From assembly GCA_902479095.1 (NCBI GenBank), contig CABSNL010000057.1, forward strand, positions 1 through 13,510: a stretch of 13,510 bases of DNA. The letters run 5' to 3'. The translations under genes and the position numbers were made by a program. This DNA comes from an uncultured Collinsella sp. GTDB taxonomy: Bacteria; Actinomycetota; Coriobacteriia; Coriobacteriales; Coriobacteriaceae. This document shows, one piece after another, positions 6,066 to 11,571 of the stretch. The stretch's first letter is position 1; each line of letters starts with the position of its first letter. Under the pieces are notes generated by a model, which saw nothing but the letters and a program-made list of their open reading frames with translations, was not told the origin of the DNA and made no database searches.

Positions 6066-7254
6066 CTATTTTGACGGCGCGGTTGCGAAGAAACTCGTTG
6101 CTGTTGATATTGATAGAAAACGCAGCAACCAGCATGAATTCAACGGAACTGCGGAGCTCCGTTCCCTGTTTGGCGACGATGATATAAGAAATATACCGAC
6201 GACCTTCGTATTTCTTTGCGACGATGCAGACCCTTTGTTTGATCACGGGTTTACGACTTGGTACGACGCGCGCAGGAAGCATCCGACTAGGACAGAATAC
6301 AGGCTTTATTACAACGATAGCGAAGCGATACGAGCCTCGAGAATCGGTGACCTGATGGTCATTGCACCTTCAGACGAGCATGGTCTTCTGATTGTATTTG
6401 CTAGACAAGGATCAAATGCCGAGTGCCAATTAAGATGGCTTTTCGGCTTGAACGATGTTGAAGATAGCGGCTTTTCGCGATCAACTGCGGATGATAGGCG
6501 CATAGATGCAATCGCCGCGTCTATTCTTGAAGCGATCGGCATCGAGGTTTCGCTTCCCACATCGGCTGTTGCGTATTTGGACGAAATGGTCGATAAGTTC
6601 GGAGACTCTTTCCCCAAAGGGATTGAATTTACGAGGTATTCAATTTCGACTTTGGGTGAGCTTGATTGGATAAACGAACCCGATAAGTGCCTTCTTGATT
6701 GTTATGAGCGAGAAGAAGTTCTTTTTAAGGTCTTCGAGAGGCATCTCCTTGAGCGTGATTTGGCTCCCTATTTAGGGAACGACCTAGATGTTGATGGCGT
6801 GTTGCGGACTACGATGTCGGCTTTCCAGCGAAGGAAATCGCGTGCGGGGACTGCGTTCGAGCATCAGCTTGAGTACTTGTTTAAGGGATGGGGCATAAGC
6901 TATTCTGCTCAGCCGTATACTGAGGGCAAATCAAGGCCGGATTTCATTATGCCGTCGATTGATGCCTATAAAAATCCGCTATATCCTGTCGAAAAACTGA
7001 CTATGCTTGGTGCAAAGACGACTGTAAAAGAACGCTGGCGTCAAGTATTGGAAGAGGCGAATAGAATTGAGAATAAGCATTTAATCACGCTCGATGTGGC
7101 GGTGAGCACCGAATATACAGACTCGATGCGTGAGCATAATCTTCAACTGGTTGTGCCTCGTCCTGTATTTGGCTCATATACCACTGAACAGCAAAGCTGG
7201 CTGATGGATGTCGGCGAGTTTTGTCAACTGTTGGTCGAGAAAGAACGTCGGTAG
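6043..7254 (+). CDS. EcoRII-like type IIE restriction endonuclease
   Basis: A 403-residue endonuclease, essentially the length of EcoRII (404). The C-terminal third (about 262-376) matches the EcoRII catalytic domain as I recall it: FQRRKSRAG (261-269), TEGKSRPDFIMPS (293-305), YPVEKLTMLGAKTTVKERWRQ (314-334) and LQLVVP (368-373). Asp300, Lys325 and Lys329 correspond to the PD-(D/E)XK active-site residues. The N-terminal half (about 1-170) is compatible with the B3-like effector-binding domain that lets EcoRII act only when two sites are bound, but it is more divergent. The target is probably CCWGG or a relative such as CCNGG; this is inferred from family membership. The gene overlaps the methyltransferase gene by 23 nt; GGGAG lies about 10 nt before its ATG. 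Confidence 0.9.
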   Translation: MDYGVLSSYFDGAVAKKLVAVDIDRKRSNQHEFNGTAELRSLFGDDDIRNIPTTFVFLCDDADPLFDHGFTTWYDARRKHPTRTEYRLYYNDSEAIRASRIGDLMVIAPSDEHGLLIVFARQGSNAECQLRWLFGLNDVEDSGFSRSTADDRRIDAIAASILEAIGIEVSLPTSAVAYLDEMVDKFGDSFPKGIEFTRYSISTLGELDWINEPDKCLLDCYEREEVLFKVFERHLLERDLAPYLGNDLDVDGVLRTTMSAFQRRKSRAGTAFEHQLEYLFKGWGISYSAQPYTEGKSRPDFIMPSIDAYKNPLYPVEKLTMLGAKTTVKERWRQVLEEANRIENKHLITLDVAVSTEYTDSMREHNLQLVVPRPVFGSYTTEQQSWLMDVGEFCQLLVEKERR

Positions 7255-7429
7255 GCAATTCTATACTGAGGTTCTACTTCTTTTGGGCATTGATTATTTG
7301 ATCGAGTTGCATTAATAAAATAGGTCACCTTGCCGTCGCTCTGCTGAAGTGAGTGAGCTCGAACTTGGTTTTGTTCTATGTTGGCGAGGTGCTGGAGTGC
7401 GCGCCGGCGTTGGCCTTCATCGTCGATAT
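7255..7429. other. Gene-free stretch after the endonuclease, possibly degraded coding DNA
   Basis: No complete gene lies between the endonuclease stop and the small leftward frame at 7430. On the minus strand one frame is open for about 70 codons through this stretch (including GIDIDDEGQRRRALQHLAN near 7380-7435) but lacks a start codon and is out of frame with the zinc-ribbon-like peptide just upstream. It may be the rest of that gene after a frameshift. I saw no hairpin terminator for the restriction-modification operon. Confidence 0.35.
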
Positions 7430-7537
7430 CTATTCCGCCGCGAGCGTGTTAGTGCGCCCGCATTCGCAGTTGCGACATTTGAGTCGTGCCTTGTCGCGCC
7501 TCCCTTTAGGATTCCCACTTCGCCATACGGCTGCCAT
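7430..7537 (-). pseudogene. Small zinc-ribbon-like reading frame, probably degraded
   Basis: A 35-codon frame begins with ATG at 7537-7535 and encodes a basic segment (NPKGRRDKARLK) followed by CRNCECGRTN, a Cys cluster that could be half of a zinc ribbon. No good ribosome binding site is seen at normal spacing. The frame ends abruptly in TAG, while another minus-strand frame stays open for about 70 codons downstream, as expected if a frameshift split a longer gene. I do not recognise the family. Confidence 0.3.
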
Positions 7538-7557
7538 GTTTTATGAAATAACTCACC

Positions 7558-7771
7558 CTACATTTTCCGATGCTTAAGCAGTCTCTTATTCGCCCGCTTA
7601 CCAACATCCCCATCTTTACCAAAGAGACTAGCCTTGCGTTCTTGAACTCTCCGACTCTCCTTTTGTAAACGAGATGCTTCACGACAGTTCGTCTAGCGCC
7701 TCTGGAGGGGTGACTACGAAGAGCCGGTCTGTGCCGTCAATTACGTTGCCTGCTGCTGGCTGCTGCCTCAT
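7558..7771 (-). pseudogene. Frameshifted leftward gene remnant
   Basis: Two overlapping minus-strand frames join into one plausible protein of about 70 residues. The first begins with ATG at 7771-7769 (MRQQPAAGNVIDGTDRLF) and runs to a TGA at 7681-7679. Shifting by one base there continues as EASRLQKESRRVQERKASLF and ends KRANKRLLKHRKM before TAG at 7560-7558. The second part is highly charged and looks like a real protein tail, but lacks a start codon. The simplest reading is a one-base insertion near 7681. No function is recognised. Confidence 0.35.
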
Positions 7772-7824
7772 TAGAATCCGGCTGCAAATGGACCGCGGTG
7801 AGCATGCAAGATCGTGCCATAACG

Positions 7825-7880
7825 TGAGAAAAACTTGCAAGAATCGCAAGTTCTTATCATCCCATGAGAAAAACTTGCAA
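7825..7880. repeat. Direct and inverted repeats upstream of the DUF4143 remnant
   Basis: The 16-mer TGAGAAAAACTTGCAA occurs exactly twice, at 7825-7840 and 7865-7880, with a 40-bp period. Overlapping the first copy is an inverted repeat, AACTTGC (7832-7838) and GCAAGTT (7846-7852), which extends to an imperfect 13-bp stem. The arrangement resembles a regulator-binding site, possibly left from the promoter of the lost ATPase gene. Confidence 0.5.
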
Positions 7881-7916
7881 ATTGGGGCGAGTGATGAACG
7901 GCTGTACGGTTCTTGA

Positions 7917-8147
7917 AAATCGAGATATCTCGAGAAGCTGATTGCCTTTCGTGACATCCAAGTTACAGAGTCGACTGACGAGGAGGCGACGCGCAAGCGC
8001 GAGCTGCGTCCATTTGAGCTCAGGTCGCTCGAGAAGATCACCGGTGGTTATGAGAAGATCATTATCGTTCGCCGGGGGAGCCATCCGACCGACATCGACG
8101 GCATCAAAATCGTCTCTGCAGTCGACTTCTTGATGGGTAGGCTTTGA
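7917..8147 (+). pseudogene. C-terminal remnant of a DUF4143-type AAA ATPase
   Basis: A 76-codon frame without a usable start encodes the tail of a longer protein: RYLEKLIAFRDIQVTES, then a charged stretch, EKITGGYEKIIIVRRG and DIDGIKIVSAVDFLMGRL before the stop. The last part is typical of the C-terminus of AAA-type ATPases with a DUF4143 domain, many of which occur in defence or mobile regions. The P-loop ATPase domain is absent from the window. The frame is closed upstream by a TGA at 7914-7916. This is a deletion relic, and its end lies only 20 bp from the truncated nucleotidyltransferase gene. Confidence 0.6.
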
Positions 8148-8167
8148 GCTTAGGGTGTTCTGTGGGT

Positions 8168-8308
8168 TTATGGACACTTTGGCAGCGAGATTGCCTGCCT
8201 GTAGGCAAATTCCGCCCAGGACCCGATGAGGATAACGTGATCGATGCACCCTGCTTCCTCGACTAGGTCGAGTACTTTTAAGAAGGCTCGTTGCTGCTCA
8301 GTCAACAT
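8168..8308 (-). pseudogene. Truncated GSU2403-family-like nucleotidyltransferase
   Basis: The gene starts normally: ATG at 8308-8306 overlaps the stop of the DUF6788-like gene and follows GGAGGG. It encodes MLTEQQRAFLKVLDLVEE and then HVILIGSWAEFAYRQA, the start of a nucleotidyltransferase fold with the conserved Gly-Ser of the first catalytic loop. The protein breaks off after 46 residues with SLPKCP and TAA. Family members of this kind are about 200 residues or longer, and the Asp-x-Asp catalytic motif is missing. The break lies next to the end of the DUF4143 remnant, so one deletion probably removed parts of both genes. It is expected to be inactive. Confidence 0.6.
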
Positions 8309-8609
8309 TCGGCACCCTCCCCAACGCACGTATGATTTGCTTTTGAGATTGCTTCTGTTCTCTGATGGCGGCCGCAAGAGCCCTTCGTCGTTCGATTTTG
8401 GCTCGCAGCACATCAACCTCTTTAGCAGGGACATAGTCACTTTTGACCTTGTCGCCAACTCGATAGTTGAGATAACAGTATTCGTGGCCCTTTATGTTTC
8501 GCATGCGGATGCTGCCCTTTGGAAGGAGGCAAATCTCCTGCTCCATGAGGTTGAGGAGGCGCCTCGAACGTGCGTATTCCTCTTCCAGGACATCTTCTAA
8601 GACGGACAC
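8298..8609 (-). CDS. DUF6788-like small protein
   Basis: A 103-residue protein. I chose the GTG at 8609-8607 because it lies 5 nt after AAGGGAG; upstream codons look non-coding. The N-terminal helix (SVLEDVLEEEYARSRRLLN) leads to a small beta segment, LPKGSIRMRNIKGHEYCYLN with VGDKVKSDYV (29-60), typical of DUF6788-like proteins. A basic helical tail rich in Lys, Arg and Gln follows (61-95). Its stop overlaps the start of the nucleotidyltransferase gene, so the two once formed a translationally coupled pair, perhaps toxin-antitoxin-like. The partner is now truncated, which leaves this gene orphaned. The family name rests on motif recall. Confidence 0.6.
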   Translation of the reverse strand: MSVLEDVLEEEYARSRRLLNLMEQEICLLPKGSIRMRNIKGHEYCYLNYRVGDKVKSDYVPAKEVDVLRAKIERRRALAAAIREQKQSQKQIIRALGRVPNVD

Positions 8610-8627
8610 GATGTCTCCCTTCTGAGT

Positions 8628-8671
8628 AGTTACCCAACAACATATCAAAATCTTAAAAATGTAGGGTAACT
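8628..8671. promoter_or_regulatory. Inverted repeat AGTTACCC/GGGTAACT upstream of the DUF6788-like gene
   Basis: Perfect 8-bp arms at 8628-8635 and 8664-8671 flank a 28-bp AT-rich core, ending about 19 bp upstream of the GTG start. The core would hold the promoter, though I could not pick clear -35 and -10 boxes. The position suggests an operator for an autoregulated unit. Confidence 0.4.
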
Positions 8672-8676
8672 CGGCG

Positions 8677-8696
8677 GTGTCCGCACGTGTCCGCAC
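8677..8696. repeat. Tandem 10-mer GTGTCCGCAC x2
   Basis: Two exact, adjacent copies of a GC-rich 10-mer in the gap between the divergent DUF6788-like gene and the small membrane protein gene. Their role is unknown and they may be fortuitous. They mark roughly where the base composition turns GC-rich again. Confidence 0.35.
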
Positions 8697-8777
8697 GACA
8701 TGTGACACTTAACCTGCCGCTCACCCTGTCGCGGCGGCAAGAGTCTGAACAACAATCCTCTAAGGAGTTCGATATTG

Positions 8778-9017
8778 ATGAGTGATAACACCAAGCATCT
8801 CGCAAAGAAGTGCGTCAAGGACGCGGGACCGTGCCTCGCACTGTGTTTTGCCGGCGCAGCGGTCGCGCTGCTGGCCGTTCTGGGGCCATTCGACGTGCTT
8901 CGCAGCGCAAGCTCTCTGCATGTTTGCATTGCCCTCGCTGGCGCCATGGCGACCGTCGGCGTGTTCGATCTGATTTTTTGGGTGCTCGACCCGTTTGGAT
9001 GGAAGAACGAGGGGTAA
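8778..9017 (+). CDS. Small two-TM hypothetical protein
   Basis: A 79-residue protein with two hydrophobic segments (about 18-37 and 46-68) and a short polar tail ending DPFGWKNEG. It is probably an inner-membrane hairpin. AAGGAG (8762-8767) supports either the ATG at 8778 (10-nt gap) or a TTG at 8775 (7-nt gap); I chose the ATG. No family is recognised. Coding here is GC-rich again, like the right flank, and the next gene starts 85 bp further on in the same direction. Confidence 0.6.
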   Translation: MSDNTKHLAKKCVKDAGPCLALCFAGAAVALLAVLGPFDVLRSASSLHVCIALAGAMATVGVFDLIFWVLDPFGWKNEG

Positions 9018-9102
9018 GCCCTAAGAGATGGAAGGGCTGGAACGGTTGGCCTAGTGATCGTGCAGAATGCGGGCTAGCGACTTACAGGGAAGTGGTAATC
9101 CG

Positions 9103-9828
9103 ATGACGGTCTATGTGACGGGCGATATTCACGGCGGCCTCGACATGCAAAAGCTGCGCGACTGGGATCTTGGGGATAGTTTGACGAGCGACGACTATCT
9201 GATTGTCGCGGGCGACTTTGGCTTTCCGTGGGATTTCTCTGCCGAGGAATGTGCCGATATCGCTTGGCTGGAATCGCGTTCCTATACCGTGCTGTTCGTC
9301 GACGGCAATCACGAGCGTTTCGATCACTGGGCGGAGCGTCCCATGGAGTTGTGGCACGGTGGGCTGACGCAGCGCCTGTCGGATACCTCCCCCATACGGC
9401 GCCTGACGCGCGGCGAGGTTTTTGAGTTCGACGGCTCAACGATCTTTACCATGGGCGGCGCCACGAGCGTGGACAAGGAATACCGCATTCCGTATTCCAG
9501 CTGGTGGCCGCAGGAATTGCCGGACGAGCGCAACTTTGAGGAGGCACGGACAAAGCTCGACAGCGTGGGCTGGAAGGTCGACTACGTGATTACCCACACC
9601 TGCGCTACGCGCATGCTCTCGCCCACGCTCTATCCGGCACCCGGCTGGAATTGCCCCGCCGTCGATCGGCTCACGGCATTTTTCGGTGAGCTGGAAGATC
9701 GCTTGGACTACAAGCGCTGGTACTACGGGCATTTTCATCGTGATGCCAACCCAGCCGAGCGCCATACCGTGCTCTACGACTGCATCGTCCGCCTGGGCGA
9801 CGAACTCCAACCCTGGGATGTTGCGTAG
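9103..9828 (+). CDS. Calcineurin-like metallophosphoesterase
   Basis: A 241-residue protein with the full set of metal-binding motifs of the calcineurin-like phosphoesterase family: GDIHG (Asp8, His10), AGDFG (Asp38), DGNHE (Asn69, His70), THT (His165) and GHFH (His210, His212). Such enzymes use two metal ions to hydrolyse phosphomono- or diesters; the substrate cannot be told here. The start at 9103 is supported by AGGGAAGTGG just upstream and begins directly with the first beta strand, MTVYVTGDIHG. A longer frame from 9067 adds 12 residues without a better ribosome binding site. It converges on the gluQ-like gene. No clear hairpin terminator lies in the 52-bp gap between them. Confidence 0.88.
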   Translation: MTVYVTGDIHGGLDMQKLRDWDLGDSLTSDDYLIVAGDFGFPWDFSAEECADIAWLESRSYTVLFVDGNHERFDHWAERPMELWHGGLTQRLSDTSPIRRLTRGEVFEFDGSTIFTMGGATSVDKEYRIPYSSWWPQELPDERNFEEARTKLDSVGWKVDYVITHTCATRMLSPTLYPAPGWNCPAVDRLTAFFGELEDRLDYKRWYYGHFHRDANPAERHTVLYDCIVRLGDELQPWDVA

Positions 9829-9880
9829 GGGCGCGGAGGCATGAGCTTCGTGACGAACCAAAACCGATTTGTTAAGGGAT

Positions 9881-10048
9881 TTACTCCCAAGCTGGCTTGC
9901 GCTCGAGCAACGTTTTCGCAGCTTTAGGCGTGGGAGAGTCAAGTATTTCGCAGAACGCATCGAACCCCTCTGGCGAAAGATGGGTTGTTGATACTTTGGC
10001 AATGTCGCTATCGAGGTGCTCGTCAGGGTGGGCTGTCGTCTGTTGCAT
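9881..10048 (-). CDS. Possible internal gene: 55-residue DUF1778-like antitoxin tail
   Basis: Within the end of the gluQ frame, ATG at 10048-10046 is preceded by AAAGGACAGGC, as strong as the binding site of the DUF4342 gene in this window. Independent initiation would make a 55-residue protein starting MQQTTAHPDEHLDSDIAKVS and ending LLERKPAWE. DUF1778 antitoxins are usually about 90 residues, with an N-terminal ribbon-helix-helix for DNA binding; here only the toxin-binding tail remains. No GNAT toxin gene is nearby. It may be expressed on its own, only as part of the fusion, or both. Confidence 0.4.
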   Translation of the reverse strand: MQQTTAHPDEHLDSDIAKVSTTHLSPEGFDAFCEILDSPTPKAAKTLLERKPAWE

Positions 10049-11056
10049 GCCTGTCCTTTCATCCATAACGATGTTCTCGCGGTGCGCGCGGATGACATTC
10101 CAGCTAAAGTGCTCGACCAGCTGCTCGGCAGAACGCGGCGTGGTGTCCGGCGCGATGCCCGTTTGACCGGCGAGCCAGCCCAGCAGTGCCTCGGGTGTGC
10201 CAAAGCGGGCGCGTAGTTCGCCTAGGTCCAGATCGCGGTCGCGCTTGGAAAGGCGGCGGCCGTCCGGTGACATGAGCAGCGGAATGTGCGCATAGTGCGG
10301 TGTGGGAAGGCCCAGCAGATGCTGCAGATAGATTTGACGCGGCGTGGAGCCCAGCAGGTCGCATCCGCGTACGACCTCGGTGACGCCCATGGCGGCGTCG
10401 TCGACCACCACGGCCAGCTGGTAGGCAAACACGCCGTCGCTGCGGCGCACCAAAAAGTCACCGCACTCGGTGGCGAGTGCCTCGCATTGGGCTCCGTACG
10501 TGCGGTCCACGAATTCGATTACGTCGCCCGCGAGGTCGTCGACGGTGGGCACGCGCAGGCGCGTGGCCGGAGCACGCAGGGCGCTGCGGCGGGCGACCTC
10601 TTCGGCCGAAAGGCCTCGGCAGGCGCCGCGGTAGATGGGCGTGCCGTCGCTGGCATGCGGCGCGCTCGCGGCGTGGAGCTCGGCGCGCGTGCAAAAGCAG
10701 GGGTAGGTGAGGCCGGCGTCTTGCAGCTGATGCAAGGCGCTCTCGTACAGGTCGAGGCGATCGTGCTGGTAGTAGGGGCCTTCGTCCCACTCGAGCCCCA
10801 GCCAGGTCAGATCGTCAATCAGTTGAGCGGCAAGTTCCGGGCGCTTGCAGCGATCGTCCAGGTCCTCGATGCGCAGCGCGATGTTGCCGCCCTGGCTGCG
10901 GGCCGAAAGCCACGAGCACAGGCAGCTGAACACGTTGCCCAGGTGCATGCGGCCCGAGGGCGACGGGGCAAAGCGACCCACGACAGGTGCGGGAGAGGGA
11001 GTCGTCGTTGGCGCGTCCGCGGCGGGCGTTGCTATGTTGCGTGCTTTGATATCCAT
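9881..11056 (-). CDS. gluQ: Glutamyl-Q tRNA(Asp) synthetase with DUF1778-like C-terminal tail
   Basis: A 391-residue protein whose first 330 or so residues are a GluQRS, which attaches glutamate to the queuosine base of tRNA(Asp). It resembles the catalytic core of glutamyl-tRNA synthetase and lacks the anticodon-binding domain. Seen are GRFAPSPSGRMHLGN with the HIGH-like HLGN (38-41), a zinc site made of Cys120, Cys122, Tyr142 and Cys146, and the KMSKS-like LSKRD (269-273). The normal family length is about 300. The extra tail (about 337-391) contains THLSPEGFDAFCEILDSP and ends LLERKPAWE, the pattern of DUF1778 antitoxin C-termini. The start is the ATG at 11056, 7 nt after TATACT; a GTG at 11080 is in frame but would lie upstream of that promoter and has no ribosome binding site. 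Confidence 0.88.
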   Translation of the reverse strand: MDIKARNIATPAADAPTTTPSPAPVVGRFAPSPSGRMHLGNVFSCLCSWLSARSQGGNIALRIEDLDDRCKRPELAAQLIDDLTWLGLEWDEGPYYQHDRLDLYESALHQLQDAGLTYPCFCTRAELHAASAPHASDGTPIYRGACRGLSAEEVARRSALRAPATRLRVPTVDDLAGDVIEFVDRTYGAQCEALATECGDFLVRRSDGVFAYQLAVVVDDAAMGVTEVVRGCDLLGSTPRQIYLQHLLGLPTPHYAHIPLLMSPDGRRLSKRDRDLDLGELRARFGTPEALLGWLAGQTGIAPDTTPRSAEQLVEHFSWNVIRAHRENIVMDERTGMQQTTAHPDEHLDSDIAKVSTTHLSPEGFDAFCEILDSPTPKAAKTLLERKPAWE

Positions 11057-11069
11057 GCGGACGAGTATA
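11057..11069 (-). promoter_or_regulatory. Candidate -10 box for a leaderless gluQ mRNA
   Basis: On the minus strand TATACT (11069-11064) ends exactly 7 nt before the ATG, placing the transcription start at or next to the start codon. The -35 region is poor. No ribosome binding site precedes the ATG, which agrees with leaderless translation, common in actinobacteria. Confidence 0.4.
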
Positions 11070-11192
11070 GCGCGGGGCACGATGGGGAGGCATCACTGTG
11101 GTCCGCAAGTTGTCGAGGACCCGCATTGCGTATGACGGGCCGCAGACTCGGTGCTTTGATTCCTGTCCGTCAACTCGGCACCTTAGACAACA

Positions 11193-11228
11193 GAAACCCC
11201 GGCAGCTCTTCGCAACTGCCGGGGTTTC
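11193..11228 (-). terminator. Strong hairpin, probable leftward terminator
   Basis: A perfect 13-bp GC-rich stem (11193-11205 with 11216-11228) closes a 10-nt loop. On the minus strand it is followed by TGTTGTCT, a weak T-rich tail; on the plus strand there is no T-run. It would stop leftward transcription before gluQ, yet no leftward gene is seen upstream, so it may end an unrecognised RNA or act as an attenuator. Confidence 0.5.
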
Positions 11229-11253
11229 CGCGGAAAAGGGGGACATGATCCTC

Positions 11254-11287
11254 GAGCGAACGGCAAAGGGGCAAACCGTTTTCGCTC
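11254..11287. other. Imperfect hairpin
   Basis: GAGCGAA (11254-11260) pairs with TTCGCTC (11281-11287). The stem continues as CGG/CCG after a 2-nt bulge, enclosing GCAAAGGGGCAAA-type sequence. It lies 25 bp from the stronger hairpin, so the two may belong to one structured transcript. No known RNA family was recognised. Confidence 0.3.
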
Positions 11288-11408
11288 AACTGCTTTATGC
11301 CCCTCGACTGGCGGCTCAATCAGCGCATGCCGCGCCCACACAAAGCCGCTACACCTGTGACGGAGCTGTGAAGTGGTATCTATTGCTGGCGCAGGCCATG
11401 CCAAGGGT

Positions 11409-11448
11409 GTCCCTAATGACTGGTTATTTAAGAACGTCCCCAATGACT
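11409..11448. repeat. Direct repeat GTCCCYAATGACT x2
   Basis: GTCCCTAATGACT (11409-11421) and GTCCCCAATGACT (11436-11448) differ at one position and are 27 bp apart, separated by an AT-rich TTATTTAAGAA spacer. They may be part of an intergenic repeat family or a regulator-binding pair. Confidence 0.5.
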
Positions 11449-11531
11449 AGCTGCCGGGGTGCGGGTGTGACTTTCATCCCGTTTGGCGCTCCGGTCGCCT
11501 AGATGTTCGTCATGCGTACCCGCAAACGTGG

Positions 11532-11537
11532 GACAAT
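11532..11537 (+). promoter_or_regulatory. Candidate extended -10 box of the DUF2207 gene
   Basis: TGGGACAAT combines the extended TGn motif with GACAAT (11532-11537), about 34 nt upstream of the ATG. The -35 region is weak. Confidence 0.25.
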
Positions 11538-11571
11538 GGCGCTGTTGGTTTTACAGACAAAGGATGTGCCT

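Larger units (their letters stand above)
11081..11571. other. Gene-free interval between gluQ and the DUF2207 gene
   Basis: About 490 bp between divergent genes with no convincing coding sequence on either strand; the open frames present lack ribosome binding sites and recognisable domains. It contains a strong hairpin (11193-11228), a second bulged hairpin (11254-11287), a pair of direct repeats (11409-11448) and the probable DUF2207 promoter. It is longer than expected for a plain promoter region, so a small RNA or a repeat element is possible. Confidence 0.5.

Noticed and set aside
7825..7880. Possible start of a CRISPR array
   Set aside because: Only two 16-bp repeats with a 24-bp gap and no cas genes; better explained as a regulatory or recombinational repeat.
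7674..7916. Rightward 80-residue open frame before the ATPase remnant
   Set aside because: It crosses antisense remnant DNA and the repeat region, and shows no domain or ribosome binding site.
11098..11502. Rightward 134-residue frame in the gluQ-DUF2207 gap
   Set aside because: It runs through hairpins and repeats, has no ribosome binding site and no recognisable protein pattern.
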